This document shows, piece by piece, positions 18,739 through 27,328 of a stretch of 64,000 nucleotides of DNA. The DNA comes from Calothrix membranacea FACHB-236 (lineage in GTDB: Bacteria; Cyanobacteriota; Cyanobacteriia; Cyanobacteriales; Nostocaceae): the NCBI RefSeq assembly GCF_014696315.1, contig NZ_JACJPX010000032.1:1-64000 (forward strand), in the 5' to 3' direction. The position numbers and the translations under genes were made by a program. Each line of letters starts with the position of its first letter. Position 1 is the stretch's first letter. Under the pieces are notes generated by a model. That model ran no database searches, was not told the origin of the DNA, and saw only the letters and a list, made by a program, of their open reading frames with translations.

Positions 18739-20013
18739 TTACTCAGTACAGCTGGGGCTAGAGTCAGGAGTAGCATCGGGGTAGAAAGTCCGGATACCAC
18801 CTTGTCTTCTCACAAATACAGCTTTAAAAGTTCTACCCTCATCTGTAACGTTGAGAAGACAGACTTGGTTAGTGGTGCTAGTGTTGGGGTTGTTCTTGTA
18901 ACCTAAAGAAGCCTTTGACAAAATTTCTTCAGCACTGAGGGTATAAGGATAACCTTTAATAGTAGATTGAGCAGTCCCAGTACCTACCTTCATGACAACG
19001 CCCATTGTGTAGATAGTATTGGGAACGACTTCTTCCCGAAATGTATTATTATTCAGTCGTCCAGCTAAACCCTGATTTTGCAGTTCCACATAACGACCAA
19101 CAAAATGCAACCCACCAATAGAACCTCCTTGAACTGGTTCGCCACAGAATACATGATCAAAACCTGCAACATTAAACCAGATATCGCTTAAATCGTTCAA
19201 GAAATCAGTATTGGAAGTCCGACCTACTTTTAGATATCCGCCTACATATGACTTGATATTTGCTAAGACAGTGGGATTATTATTCATCATAGTTTGAAAG
19301 GCACTGCGGCTCACAACAGTACCAGGCGCGCCACAAAGATTGACTACTGCTGTGTCAAAGCTATTCAAAACTGGGGCGGGAGGTGTAACATCAGCCGGAC
19401 TACCATAAGCTAACCCAGACACAGGGTTATTGATCTCGTCAAAGAAAGGTACAGAACCAGCTGGTAAAGGAGGAGTAGAACCGGAAGAACCATAGTCAGT
19501 AATTACAATGTCATCAATATTGGTTCGGTTTGCAGTTCCATCGGTTTTACGAATTTCACAGCGAACGTTACCAGAGATGTTGGGTGTAAAAGTTGCTGTT
19601 TGCAAGGTTGTAGAACTGGTATTAACATTAGAGCCAATTTGTGTCCATGAAGAACCACTATTAGTTGAACACCAAACACCCCAAGTAGTATTAGTATCAC
19701 TACCAAACTTAGCGTGTTGGATAGTAATTGTGCCAGCACCAGTAGTCCGATCAAATCGCATTGAGACTTTACCACTATTCCGAATCCGGGCAGACTTTGT
19801 ACCATTTTTTCTATCAGTGCTGAGATCACCAATTAGCGCATCATTTAAATTCCATGAGCCTGTATCGAGATTAACATTACCAGATGCATAACTGGTTTTT
19901 GTTCCATTCTCAAATGCTTCAGAAATTGTGACACTATTTGCACTAGTTACACAAAAGGTAAGCAGTATAACTGCTCCTGTAGATATCTTCCAAGGAAAAG
20001 TTAACTTAGACAT
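18739..20013 (-). CDS. Secreted EndoU-like ribonuclease with N-terminal beta-sandwich domain
   Basis: 424 residues. A signal peptide (MSKLTFPWKISTGAVILLTF, with Ala-rich end) is followed by a beta-rich module (about 30-165) of the kind found in secreted nucleases and adhesins (EAFENGTKTSY, SGSWNLNDALIG, IDDIVITDYG). The C-terminal part (about 205-424) resembles the EndoU fold: GFDHVFCGE and GGLHFVGRYVELQ supply two candidate catalytic histidines, and MGVVMKVGTGTAQSTIKGYP a candidate catalytic Lys. EndoU enzymes cleave RNA after uridine. The His-His-Lys spacing is like XendoU-type enzymes, but I cannot confirm the fold here. Five to six Cys residues suggest disulphides outside the cytoplasm. 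It stands alone; no immunity gene is evident beside it. Confidence 0.68.
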   Translation of the reverse strand: MSKLTFPWKISTGAVILLTFCVTSANSVTISEAFENGTKTSYASGNVNLDTGSWNLNDALIGDLSTDRKNGTKSARIRNSGKVSMRFDRTTGAGTITIQHAKFGSDTNTTWGVWCSTNSGSSWTQIGSNVNTSSTTLQTATFTPNISGNVRCEIRKTDGTANRTNIDDIVITDYGSSGSTPPLPAGSVPFFDEINNPVSGLAYGSPADVTPPAPVLNSFDTAVVNLCGAPGTVVSRSAFQTMMNNNPTVLANIKSYVGGYLKVGRTSNTDFLNDLSDIWFNVAGFDHVFCGEPVQGGSIGGLHFVGRYVELQNQGLAGRLNNNTFREEVVPNTIYTMGVVMKVGTGTAQSTIKGYPYTLSAEEILSKASLGYKNNPNTSTTNQVCLLNVTDEGRTFKAVFVRRQGGIRTFYPDATPDSSPSCTE

Positions 20014-20066
20014 ACTTACTAGATTTGGTTACTTGAGTTGATTAGTAGTTGATATTGAACCTAAAC

Positions 20067-20164
20067 AGGACTTACGCAAGCAAAATTTGTCATTGCGACC
20101 GAAACGGAAGCAATAAGAGGATGTTAGGGGATTACGTCGCTACGCTTGTAATGACGTAAGTCCT
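20067..20164. mobile_element. MITE-like element with AGGACTTACGC termini (copy 1)
   Basis: 98 bp, bounded by AGGACTTACGCAAGC and its inverse GACGTAAGTCCT. The interior holds TTTGTCATTGCGACCGAAAC and GATTACGTCGCTACGCTTGT, both shared with the copy at 20915-21040. It lies upstream of the EndoU-like gene (minus strand), within its probable promoter region. Confidence 0.72.
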
Positions 20165-20388
20165 ACTAAATATGAGATTCACTTCGCTAAATCACTTAAT
20201 TTAAAGCGAAGATATCAAGAAAATACATGATTTTAAATGCTATACTTTCAGAAAGTATCAAAATTTTTAACATTTAAAAAACTGCATTACCATGAGCAAT
20301 ACAGTTGATGATTATTCCATTGAACTATTAAATTTCGATTAAATATAAGTTAAAAATTTGCTAGCTAATTGATGTAGTAGTTTAGCTA

Positions 20389-20880
20389 TCAGTCTTCATC
20401 TCTAACCCATAACATTCCCATCATTGTAGAACTAACAAACAGAATACCCGTGTCAAAAGTTGCCTTTGTCAGAGAATCCCAACCACTAAGTGCTGAGTAG
20501 TCATTCACAAATACTGCGTTAGTAAAAAATCTACAAGGATTTGCCAACAAGTTAAAAATCTTAGTAGAAATTTTTTCAGCCTCTGCGCTTGCCATCATTT
20601 TTGCAGCATAAGCCAAATCTTTTTTCAAAACAAATACTACAATTTTTTTGGCTGCTGTTTGATTAATTTCCTGCCAGCGATCGCCAATTCCTATATACCC
20701 CATTTGCGTCACAAACAAATCCAGAATTTCTGTAATCTCCTCAGTTGTTTTTAAGGTAATATCCGAGTTGATTTGTTTAATTTCAAACAAAATATTTCCC
20801 AGACTACGTTTTGAGAAAATTTCTGCTCTTAATTCTTGAATTTCTGAAGACTCTACACTGCCTAATATTTTGATGCTCAT
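20389..20880 (-). CDS. Hypothetical protein (163 residues)
   Basis: Not recognised. It begins MSIKILGSVESSEIQELRAE and is predicted soluble and mostly helical, with amphipathic segments (TEEITEILDLFVTQMGYIGI; DLAYAAKMMASAEAEKIS). The C-terminus has a moderately hydrophobic stretch (FDTGILFVSSTMMGMLWV) that could be a membrane or buried helix. No Cys-based metal site, nucleotide-binding loop or signal peptide is seen. It is flanked on both sides by copies of the AGGACTTACGC MITE-like element, and its codon use looks like that of neighbours. The ORF is long enough and has a clean ATG, so I regard it as a probable gene. Confidence 0.6.
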   Translation of the reverse strand: MSIKILGSVESSEIQELRAEIFSKRSLGNILFEIKQINSDITLKTTEEITEILDLFVTQMGYIGIGDRWQEINQTAAKKIVVFVLKKDLAYAAKMMASAEAEKISTKIFNLLANPCRFFTNAVFVNDYSALSGWDSLTKATFDTGILFVSSTMMGMLWVRDED

Positions 20881-20914
20881 GTTATTTAAAGAACAAATAA
20901 TATTTATCTTTCAC

Positions 20915-21040
20915 AGGACTTAAGCAAGCAACATTTGTCATTGCGACCGAAACGAAGTGTAGGAAAGCAATAAGAGGATTTTGGGCGATTACGTCGCTAC
21001 GCTCGTAATGAAGTAATTCCGTGACTTTTGCGTAAGTCCT
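20915..21040. mobile_element. MITE-like element with AGGACTTACGC termini (copy 2)
   Basis: 126 bp, bounded by AGGACTTAAGCAAGC and TTGCGTAAGTCCT. It shares the interior motifs TTTGTCATTGCGACCGAAAC and GATTACGTCGCTACGCTCGT with the copy at 20067-20164 and is longer by about 28 bases. It lies just upstream of the 163-residue hypothetical gene. A third, more diverged copy is at 31768-31908 and a single end at 41308-41321. Confidence 0.72.
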
Positions 21041-21340
21041 ATTTCCATAAAACCAAAAGTTACCCAGATTCTACCGCAAAGGAAACTACAAAAATTTTCA
21101 ATATCCAATCACATTGCCAAAAACAATAGGGACACAAACATTTTTGTGTCCCTACTATATGTTTTATCTCATATCAAGTCCTGCTAATTACTTATGATAT
21201 GGTTGGTTTTGTTGGTCATTGGTGATTGGTAATTGTTAAACTGTATTTTTCTTTCCCATTACCCATTACCCATTACCGACCTTCACAGATACGATAAGTT
21301 TTCAGACGGACATGATATCAGCGTATTTGCAGGAAAATTG

Positions 21341-22525
21341 CTATCTGTCCACAGAACCCATAATTACGTCAATGCTACCGAGAATCACCACAATATCTGC
21401 TACTTTCATACCTCGGAGTAAGTGAGGCAGAATTTGCAGGTTGTTGAAATCGGCGGCGCGAATTTTCCAACGTGCAGGGAACACGTTATCATCGCCTACC
21501 ATATAAATTCCCAGTTCGCCTTTACCGCTTTCAACACGGGCGTAAATTTCACCTTTGGGAATCTTAAAGGATGGAGAAACTTTTTTACCAATGTACTGAT
21601 AATCAAAAGCATCCCATTCAGATTTTTTCCCAGCAGCTAAACGCTTGGCTTCTAGGTTTTCATAAGGGCCACCAGGAAGTCCTTTAATAGCTTGGCGAAT
21701 AATTTTTACAGATTCGCGCATTTCCCGCATCCGCACCACGTAACGGGCAAAGCAATCGCCTGCTGTTTCCCACTGTACATCCCAATCAAAATCGTCATAG
21801 CATTCATAGTGGTCTACTTTCCGTAAGTCCCACTTCACGCCAGAAGCACGTAACATAGGGCCAGAAAGTCCCCAGTTAATCGCTTCTTCACGGGTGATAG
21901 TACCAATTCCCTCAATCCGACGGCGGAAGATGGGGTTATTGGTAACTAACTTTTCGTACTCATCAATTTTGGGTGGTAAGTAATCACAGAATTCTAAGCA
22001 CTTATCGACCCAACCATAAGGCAAATCAACAGCTACACCACCAACGCGGAAATAATTGTTATTTACCATCCGATAACCGGTGGCTGCTTCCCATAAATCA
22101 TAAATCATCTCCCGTTCGCGGAATTGATAGAAGAAGGGAGTTTGAGCGCCTACGTCTGCTAGAAATGGGCCAAACCACAGCAAGTGGTTAGCAATGCGGT
22201 TCAATTCCAGCATAATGACGCGAATGTAGCTGGCGCGTTTGGGTACAGCGACACCTGCCAATTTTTCTGGGGCGTTGACGGTAACCGCTTCGTTAAACAT
22301 CCCCGCTGCGTAGTCCCAACGACTCACATAGGGAACGTACATAATAGTGGTGCGGTTTTCCGCAATTTTTTCCATTCCCCGGTGCAGGTAGCCAATCACT
22401 GGTTCACAATCAATGACATCCTCGCCATCCAAGGTAACAATTAACCGCAAAACACCGTGCATTGAGGGATGGTGCGGCCCCATATTCAGCACCATTGGTT
22501 CAGTGCGGGTTTCTATTCTTGCCAT
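21341..22525 (-). CDS. ndhH: NAD(P)H-quinone oxidoreductase subunit H
   Basis: 49-kDa-type subunit of the peripheral arm of the photosynthetic NDH-1 complex, which takes electrons from ferredoxin to plastoquinone in cyclic electron flow, respiration and CO2 uptake. The 394-residue product is full length. It starts [20 protein letters not shown] with the quinone-site [10 protein letters not shown] motif, and includes [40 protein letters not shown], and the C-terminal [18 protein letters not shown]. As in other cyanobacteria it stands apart from the ndhAIGE and ndhCKJ groups. The neighbouring genes are unrelated. Confidence 0.98.
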   Translation of the reverse strand: MARIETRTEPMVLNMGPHHPSMHGVLRLIVTLDGEDVIDCEPVIGYLHRGMEKIAENRTTIMYVPYVSRWDYAAGMFNEAVTVNAPEKLAGVAVPKRASYIRVIMLELNRIANHLLWFGPFLADVGAQTPFFYQFREREMIYDLWEAATGYRMVNNNYFRVGGVAVDLPYGWVDKCLEFCDYLPPKIDEYEKLVTNNPIFRRRIEGIGTITREEAINWGLSGPMLRASGVKWDLRKVDHYECYDDFDWDVQWETAGDCFARYVVRMREMRESVKIIRQAIKGLPGGPYENLEAKRLAAGKKSEWDAFDYQYIGKKVSPSFKIPKGEIYARVESGKGELGIYMVGDDNVFPARWKIRAADFNNLQILPHLLRGMKVADIVVILGSIDVIMGSVDR

Positions 22526-23197
22526 AGCTTACAGTGTTCTCCCGTTCATGAAAATTTAGAATTGGACCGCGTAGATGCCAACCAGACCCAATTTATCGTG
22601 TCTGCCAAAATAAGGCTCTTCCGGGCAATACAAGAATTGCGCTGACTGGGTTAGGTTGGAGAGAAGATGGCAGCCGAGGGATTTTGGTTGATGTTTATTT
22701 TTGTTGCACTTCTTCAATTATTATATGGACGTTGAGATGCATAGAATTGAAGTGCAAGAATTTTTTCACCAGGGTCAGCAGTTAAGAGAAGGCTGAAGGT
22801 TTTACCCTCACGGGGAAGCAAGCTACGCGTAGCGTCTCCAATAGGATAAGAGTAGGGTGTGTTACGGCTATGAAAGGATTTGGGGCTTAGAGACAATGAA
22901 ATCTAGCCGTAACGCACCGCCGCATCGATGGTAGGTTAAGCGCTAGGATAGTTCTTTGGTGACAAATCATATTGGAAATCAGCGCCATTCCACCCTACAG
23001 TTGTCGCGTAGTGCAACACATCCTACACATACTTTATAAATCAATACGCTTGGGTTAAGCTCATTAGTTATTGATTTGTCACTTATTAAAGAAGTCAGCT
23101 CAATTGGGGGATTCTCCCCCAAACCCCCGATTGGGTGACGGTTGCGTCCCCCAAACCCCCTCCAAAATTATTGTTCTGTTTTTCTGTTGAGTAATAC

Positions 23198-23295
23198 AAA
23201 ATGGAAAAAAGAATGCGACAGATTGTAGGGGCAAGGCATTGCCTTGCCCTCTAGAATATATTGATGTGTCGCAAACATTATTTGAATTGGTATAA
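23198..23295. repeat. Repeat element with GGGCAAGGCA/TGCCTTGCCC core
   Basis: The core GGGCAAGGCATTGCCTTGCC (23229-23248) is a perfect palindrome, flanked by GCGACAGATTGTAGG on one side and TGTGTCGC...ATTTGAATTGGTATA on the other. The left half recurs at 40691-40740, where ATACCAATTTGAAAAAGAATG leads into GCGGCAGATTATAGGTGCAA. It is a family of dispersed palindromic repeats. Confidence 0.55.
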
Positions 23296-23410
23296 CTAGT
23301 TTTTTGGTTTTATTATTAATTAATTTTCTTAACTGAACTGTATTTCTTTATAAAGAACTTCTAACAGTCAATAGTCAACAACCAAAATCGCTATTTTTCA
23401 CAACGGAAAT

Positions 23411-23440
23411 AGGATGGCTATATATAGGATGGCTATATAT
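23411..23440. repeat. 15-bp tandem duplication AGGATGGCTATATAT
   Basis: Two exact adjacent copies of AGGATGGCTATATAT, located beyond the hairpin that follows the small membrane ORF at 23542-23640. No function evident. Confidence 0.8.
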
Positions 23441-23448
23441 AGATAAAC

Positions 23449-23478
23449 CTTGTGGAGAAGGATACTTGCCTCCACAAG
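23449..23478 (-). terminator. Hairpin downstream of the 32-residue membrane ORF
   Basis: CTTGTGGAG (23449-23457) pairs perfectly with CTCCACAAG (23470-23478) around a 12-base loop. It lies 63 bases after the stop of the small ORF at 23542-23640 on the minus strand. No strong T-run follows, so it is a possible transcript end or a stabilising stem. Confidence 0.4.
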
Positions 23479-23541
23479 AGTTTGATGCAATCGGAATGTG
23501 CAATTTAACTGAAAATGTCTTCAATTGGAAATTTTGAATTT

Positions 23542-23640
23542 TTACTGCTGTTCTTCTTCGTAAAACCAAGCTTCTGCTAAAAGCGTGAAACCAACCAGCC
23601 AAAGCAAGCAAAAAATCGAGACTAAAATTATTCCTGTCAT
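23542..23640 (-). CDS. Possible 32-residue single-span membrane peptide
   Basis: ATG at 23638-23640 reads 32 codons to a TAA. The peptide begins MTGIILVSIFCLLWLVGFTL, a strongly hydrophobic span, and continues LAEAWFYEEEQQ, an acidic polar tail. AGCTGGGGGAAA lies 8-12 bases upstream as a possible ribosome-binding site and a hairpin follows downstream. Length and layout resemble the small subunits of cyanobacterial membrane complexes (cytochrome b6f, NDH-1, photosystems, or CydX-like peptides), but I do not recognise the sequence and assign no function. Its place between the metalloprotease gene and ndhH, each more than 250 bases away, suggests a separate unit. Confidence 0.5.
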   Translation of the reverse strand: MTGIILVSIFCLLWLVGFTLLAEAWFYEEEQQ

Positions 23641-23901
23641 GGCTAATATTTCCCCCAGCTTTATTCCAGTGGAGATTTATATTAAATTTAACGGGATTTT
23701 ATCTGGTTAAAAGTAAGTTGCAACAAAGCTTGACAAATTTGAGGTTAGGCGTTATTTCGTATTTGGTTAAAGATTCATCATGAAGACTGCAGGGGGCAGA
23801 AAGAAATAAGCAATTCCCCAGTCCCCATTACCCCTAATCCCCACTCTCTGCGGTCTTGGGGGCCCCAAGTTCCCCAGTCCCTAGTCCCTAATCCCCAATC
23901 C

Positions 23902-26574
23902 CTATTTCAATGCTTTGGTGATGCGATCGCTCGTCACTTGCAAATGGGCTAGTGTGGAAATATCGAGGTTGTCGCTAAATAGTTTGAGGCGGTTGTCAAT
24001 CGCTGTTTGCAGTTGACGCAATTCATACCAAGCTAGTGTGCGTCCATCTTCTGGTGCATTGGTATTCCGCAGCATCATTTCTAGCAATATATTGAGATAT
24101 TCCCGTTGCAGTGAACGGCGAATGCTAGAAATTGGCTTTGCTGGGGTAGGAGTTAAAACTTCTTTCCAGATACCTGTTTGTAGGGTTTCAAACAGTTCTG
24201 GGATGGATAGAGATTCTCCAGGCTGCGTTTTTAATTCTATATCTTGGAGACGACTGAGGCGATCGCTATTGAGGAGCGATCGCAATACTCGACTTTGGAA
24301 TTTTAAAATGCGATCGTGTAGGGGATAATCTAGGCGATCGTTCGGGATGGGATTTCCCCAATGTTGCCAGCGTGATGGTGCTAGTTGATTGAGTAATTGC
24401 GGTGAGAAATTAAAAGCATCCTCAGCAAATACATATTCTTGCAACTTCGCTAAAGCTTGACGTTGTTTATCCAAAGAAACTGGTACAAATGCCCAGGAAG
24501 TTTCATCACCTGCATGAACACGGCGGAATGATTGCCCACCAATATATTGAGAAACTAAGGTGGCGTTGCGAAAATAATATCTGAGGACGCGATTAAATAA
24601 GGCGCGCAGATTACTATAGCTTTCTCCTTTTGAGAGATAACGCTGATCGAGGCGTTCCCACATCACACGGGCGTTATCCATTTGCCATTGGGAATAAACC
24701 AGCACATCACTACTCATATCCCAGAGGTTTGCTAGGGGGTTGATATCCCAAATATCTTCATCAGTCGCGTAGGACAATTCTGGCTGCGGCGATGCTAAAG
24801 CAATCTTTTCTAAAAAGCTTTTCTCTGCTTCTGGTAGCATTGCATCAGTTGTGGCTTCCGGGTTGATTTTATAACCATACTCAATTGCCCATTCATCATA
24901 AGGGCCAATCACCCCAGGGAAATAATCACCTTGTTCTACACCTTGGGGTGCGATATTCACGGGTAAATAATCCATCACCGAACCCGCTAAACCCTTGCTA
25001 TGGGTAATTTCGGTATTATTTAATTCCTGGGGCGCTAACATGGTACTGCCGTGAAAATTGTGGCGTAAACCCAGAGTATGTCCTACTTCATGGGCAATCA
25101 GAGAACGCAAATATTGATGTACATATTTCTGCATCGTTTCATTGCTGGGTGTTGTATCAGGCAACAATGACAACGCCAGCGCCCCGATAGCAGCTTGATT
25201 TGTCGTTTCCTGTCCATAACAAAGTTCAGAATCTCGCTGAAAACTGGCGACATCACAACCATCTAATTTACTTTTGCTATTCCCTGACTCTGCATAGGCG
25301 CGATATTCTTGCTGAATAGAGCGCACCATATTAGCATCAACAATAATATCTGCGTCCAGTATTTCCCCAGTAAATGGATTTACCCGCATCGGGCCTTTAG
25401 CAAAACCTGCATCTAAAGAATTAAACCAGCGAATAGTGTTGTAATGCACATCTGCGGGATGCCAATCAGCATTATCTGGCATTTGTCGCACTTCAATGGC
25501 GTTTTGGAATCCCGCTTTGGCGAATGCTTTATTCCACATGAGAACGCCTTCGCGGATTGCGTCCCGGTATTCTAGGGGTACAGCATTTTCAATCCAAAAT
25601 ACAATCGGCTTTTTCGGTGGCGATAAAGGTGCGTTGAGATCTGATGGTTCTAGATGCCAACGATTGATATAACGCACAAATGGATCGTGATTATTATTGT
25701 GAGAAAAATCTTGGAAAGCGGTAATAAAATATCCCACGCGATCGTCGGCGAGTCTGGGAATATAACCGTTGTTTTCTCGTAGCTGGGAAAAACTGTAGTG
25801 TACTTTTAAAGAAAGTGCGCGGCTATCAGGTAAAGTAACTAAATTTGCGCCTTCTGCTGCATAAAAATTATAAATTGAATCAATCTCGAGATTATCCGGA
25901 AAGCTATTAATATTAGCAAGATAAGACTTGCTGGTTTCTAAATTGTAATCCGCTTGCAAAGCGTATTTCAACAGAGGAGATAAACCAGGAAAATCCTGCA
26001 TTAGCAAGTCATTCAGGTTAATCAAGATATTTTTACTACGCGGATCAATAGTGTCGATTGGTAATGCATAGAGAACCGAATCACTAAAAGAGCGCGCAAG
26101 CGATCGCTGTTCTGGTTCACCTACTTCTGTACGGAATTTCACATTCCGCACTACGAAGTGCAAATTGTTGTTGACTCGCTGGAAGTAGAAGAGAAAATCA
26201 GCTAAGGGTAATCCACTATAAATCCCACTTTCTCCTAATCCCGATTCTAAGGTTACTGTAGCTAAGTAGTTTTTATTGAGTTGTTCTGACTTAATTTCCC
26301 AAAAAATTCTACCGTCTTCATGACTGCGATAAAGCGTGAATAGTCCGTCTAATTTCTCTGTAGCTTTAACTATGTCACGAAATCGCCGTGAATCTTCTCT
26401 TCTATTATCAATAAAAATATTGTCAGCACTGGCGAGATTTTCCACTGCTGTCCCTGCATGGAATTGCGTTACATCTATATTGGCAAGTTGGTTGGCGGCT
26501 GCGTAATTAGTTCCTAATAACCAGTTATAGAGTAAAAAGATACAGATGACTAATTTCCTGATCCAGTATTTCAT
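23902..26574 (-). CDS. Secreted zinc-dependent metalloprotease (metzincin, DUF5117/DUF4953-type)
   Basis: 890 residues. The N-terminus (MKYWIRKLVICIFLLYNWLL) is a signal peptide followed by GTNYAAA. The first 300 residues match the beta-rich domain typical of this family (KATEKLDGLFTLYRS). The catalytic site at about residue 500 is HEVGHTLGLRHN, the HEXXHXXGXXH zinc-binding motif, with the Met-turn SVMDYLP some 40 residues on, which marks a metzincin. A 300-residue C-terminal helical region follows. Proteins of this type are exported peptidases of unknown substrate. It stands alone, divergent from flv4 across a 754-base spacer, and a short repeat-rich spacer follows its stop. Confidence 0.88.
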   Translation of the reverse strand: MKYWIRKLVICIFLLYNWLLGTNYAAANQLANIDVTQFHAGTAVENLASADNIFIDNRREDSRRFRDIVKATEKLDGLFTLYRSHEDGRIFWEIKSEQLNKNYLATVTLESGLGESGIYSGLPLADFLFYFQRVNNNLHFVVRNVKFRTEVGEPEQRSLARSFSDSVLYALPIDTIDPRSKNILINLNDLLMQDFPGLSPLLKYALQADYNLETSKSYLANINSFPDNLEIDSIYNFYAAEGANLVTLPDSRALSLKVHYSFSQLRENNGYIPRLADDRVGYFITAFQDFSHNNNHDPFVRYINRWHLEPSDLNAPLSPPKKPIVFWIENAVPLEYRDAIREGVLMWNKAFAKAGFQNAIEVRQMPDNADWHPADVHYNTIRWFNSLDAGFAKGPMRVNPFTGEILDADIIVDANMVRSIQQEYRAYAESGNSKSKLDGCDVASFQRDSELCYGQETTNQAAIGALALSLLPDTTPSNETMQKYVHQYLRSLIAHEVGHTLGLRHNFHGSTMLAPQELNNTEITHSKGLAGSVMDYLPVNIAPQGVEQGDYFPGVIGPYDEWAIEYGYKINPEATTDAMLPEAEKSFLEKIALASPQPELSYATDEDIWDINPLANLWDMSSDVLVYSQWQMDNARVMWERLDQRYLSKGESYSNLRALFNRVLRYYFRNATLVSQYIGGQSFRRVHAGDETSWAFVPVSLDKQRQALAKLQEYVFAEDAFNFSPQLLNQLAPSRWQHWGNPIPNDRLDYPLHDRILKFQSRVLRSLLNSDRLSRLQDIELKTQPGESLSIPELFETLQTGIWKEVLTPTPAKPISSIRRSLQREYLNILLEMMLRNTNAPEDGRTLAWYELRQLQTAIDNRLKLFSDNLDISTLAHLQVTSDRITKALK

Positions 26575-27328
26575 CCTTGAGTTTTCCAGCTGAAGCGGTT
26601 CTGATATTGAGGAAAAAATGTGGATTTATGCGTCGTCTGTCAGCCTTGCCAATACTTCCCAAATCATTGCAACTACGCACTATGTAAATCCACCGAAATT
26701 AGACAAACGATTGTTTGTCACAAAGGAAAAACAACGCCACGAACCGAAAAGTAGTTTGTCTTTTGAGCTTTGTACGGATTATCCATTTATAAGATGAAAT
26801 TTATGAGACAGCAAGTATTTCTTTCTTTAGATAGATAACTATTCCAACCCAAGATATAGGTTTTTTTTAACAGTATCTTGTATTAAAAAGCAAAAAACGC
26901 CCGAAAATTGTATTTAGAGCTACATTTAGGCGAACGAGAAGCTAACAGGCGCAGATGCAATTAGGCTCTACAAGAGTTATTTATTTAGCGATGTTGGACT
27001 ATTTCTCAGTATTTTCACTATAAAACATGGCAGTCATGTTCTAATACCCCAGCAGCCAAGTTGAATTTGTATTGAGAAATTAATTCGGCAAATAATGCAG
27101 CACTTAAATGTTGGAGCATAAACTATTCCACATTTTAAATCTCAATATTTTTAATTATTTAAAACCCCAATGATAAACATTGATATTAATCAATGGTAAT
27201 TATACGCTCATCAACAATAAATCTTTCTGATGACTTACTTTAAAAATAAACATTTTACTAATTCACTATTTTGTAGCAATTATAGAAATAAGCACATTAA
27301 CTAAAGAAAATATTTTTAGATAAATCAC
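26575..27328. other. Divergent promoter spacer between the metalloprotease gene and flv4
   Basis: 754 bases, AT-rich near flv4, without ORFs or repeat families that I recognise. It must hold the promoters of both genes. In Synechocystis the flv4-2 operon has an antisense RNA at its 5' end; I could not identify an equivalent by eye. One good inverted repeat is listed separately at 27179-27194. Confidence 0.45.
27179..27194 (+). promoter_or_regulatory. Candidate operator upstream of flv4 (ATTGAT-N4-ATCAAT)
   Basis: The half-sites ATTGAT and ATCAAT form an inverted repeat with a 4-base spacer, 134 bases upstream of the flv4 start. Half-sites of this sequence resemble those reported for LysR-type carbon regulators such as NdhR/CcmR, which controls flv4-2 in Synechocystis, but the spacing differs from the usual consensus. 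Weak evidence: an AT-rich palindrome of this size can occur by chance. Confidence 0.3.

Larger units (their letters stand above)
22526..23541. other. 1-kb spacer upstream of ndhH with several repeat elements
   Basis: Holds the ndhH promoter region and non-coding repeats. A GTGTTACGGC/GCCGTAAC inverted pair lies around 22859-22914, a palindromic GCTACGCGTAGCGTC unit near 22823-22837, a C-rich CCCCCAAACCCCC repeat near 23118-23160, and the element at 23198-23295. The short open frames here look incidental. No tRNA or other structured RNA was recognised. Confidence 0.5.

Noticed and set aside
22714-22896. 60-codon open frame upstream of ndhH
   Set aside because: It runs through the palindromic GCTACGCGTAGCG repeat, has no ribosome-binding site and no recognisable sequence.
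23375-23611. 78-codon open frame on the minus strand
   Set aside because: It crosses the hairpin and the 15-bp tandem duplication, and overlaps in another frame the better-supported 32-residue membrane ORF. Its composition does not look protein-like.
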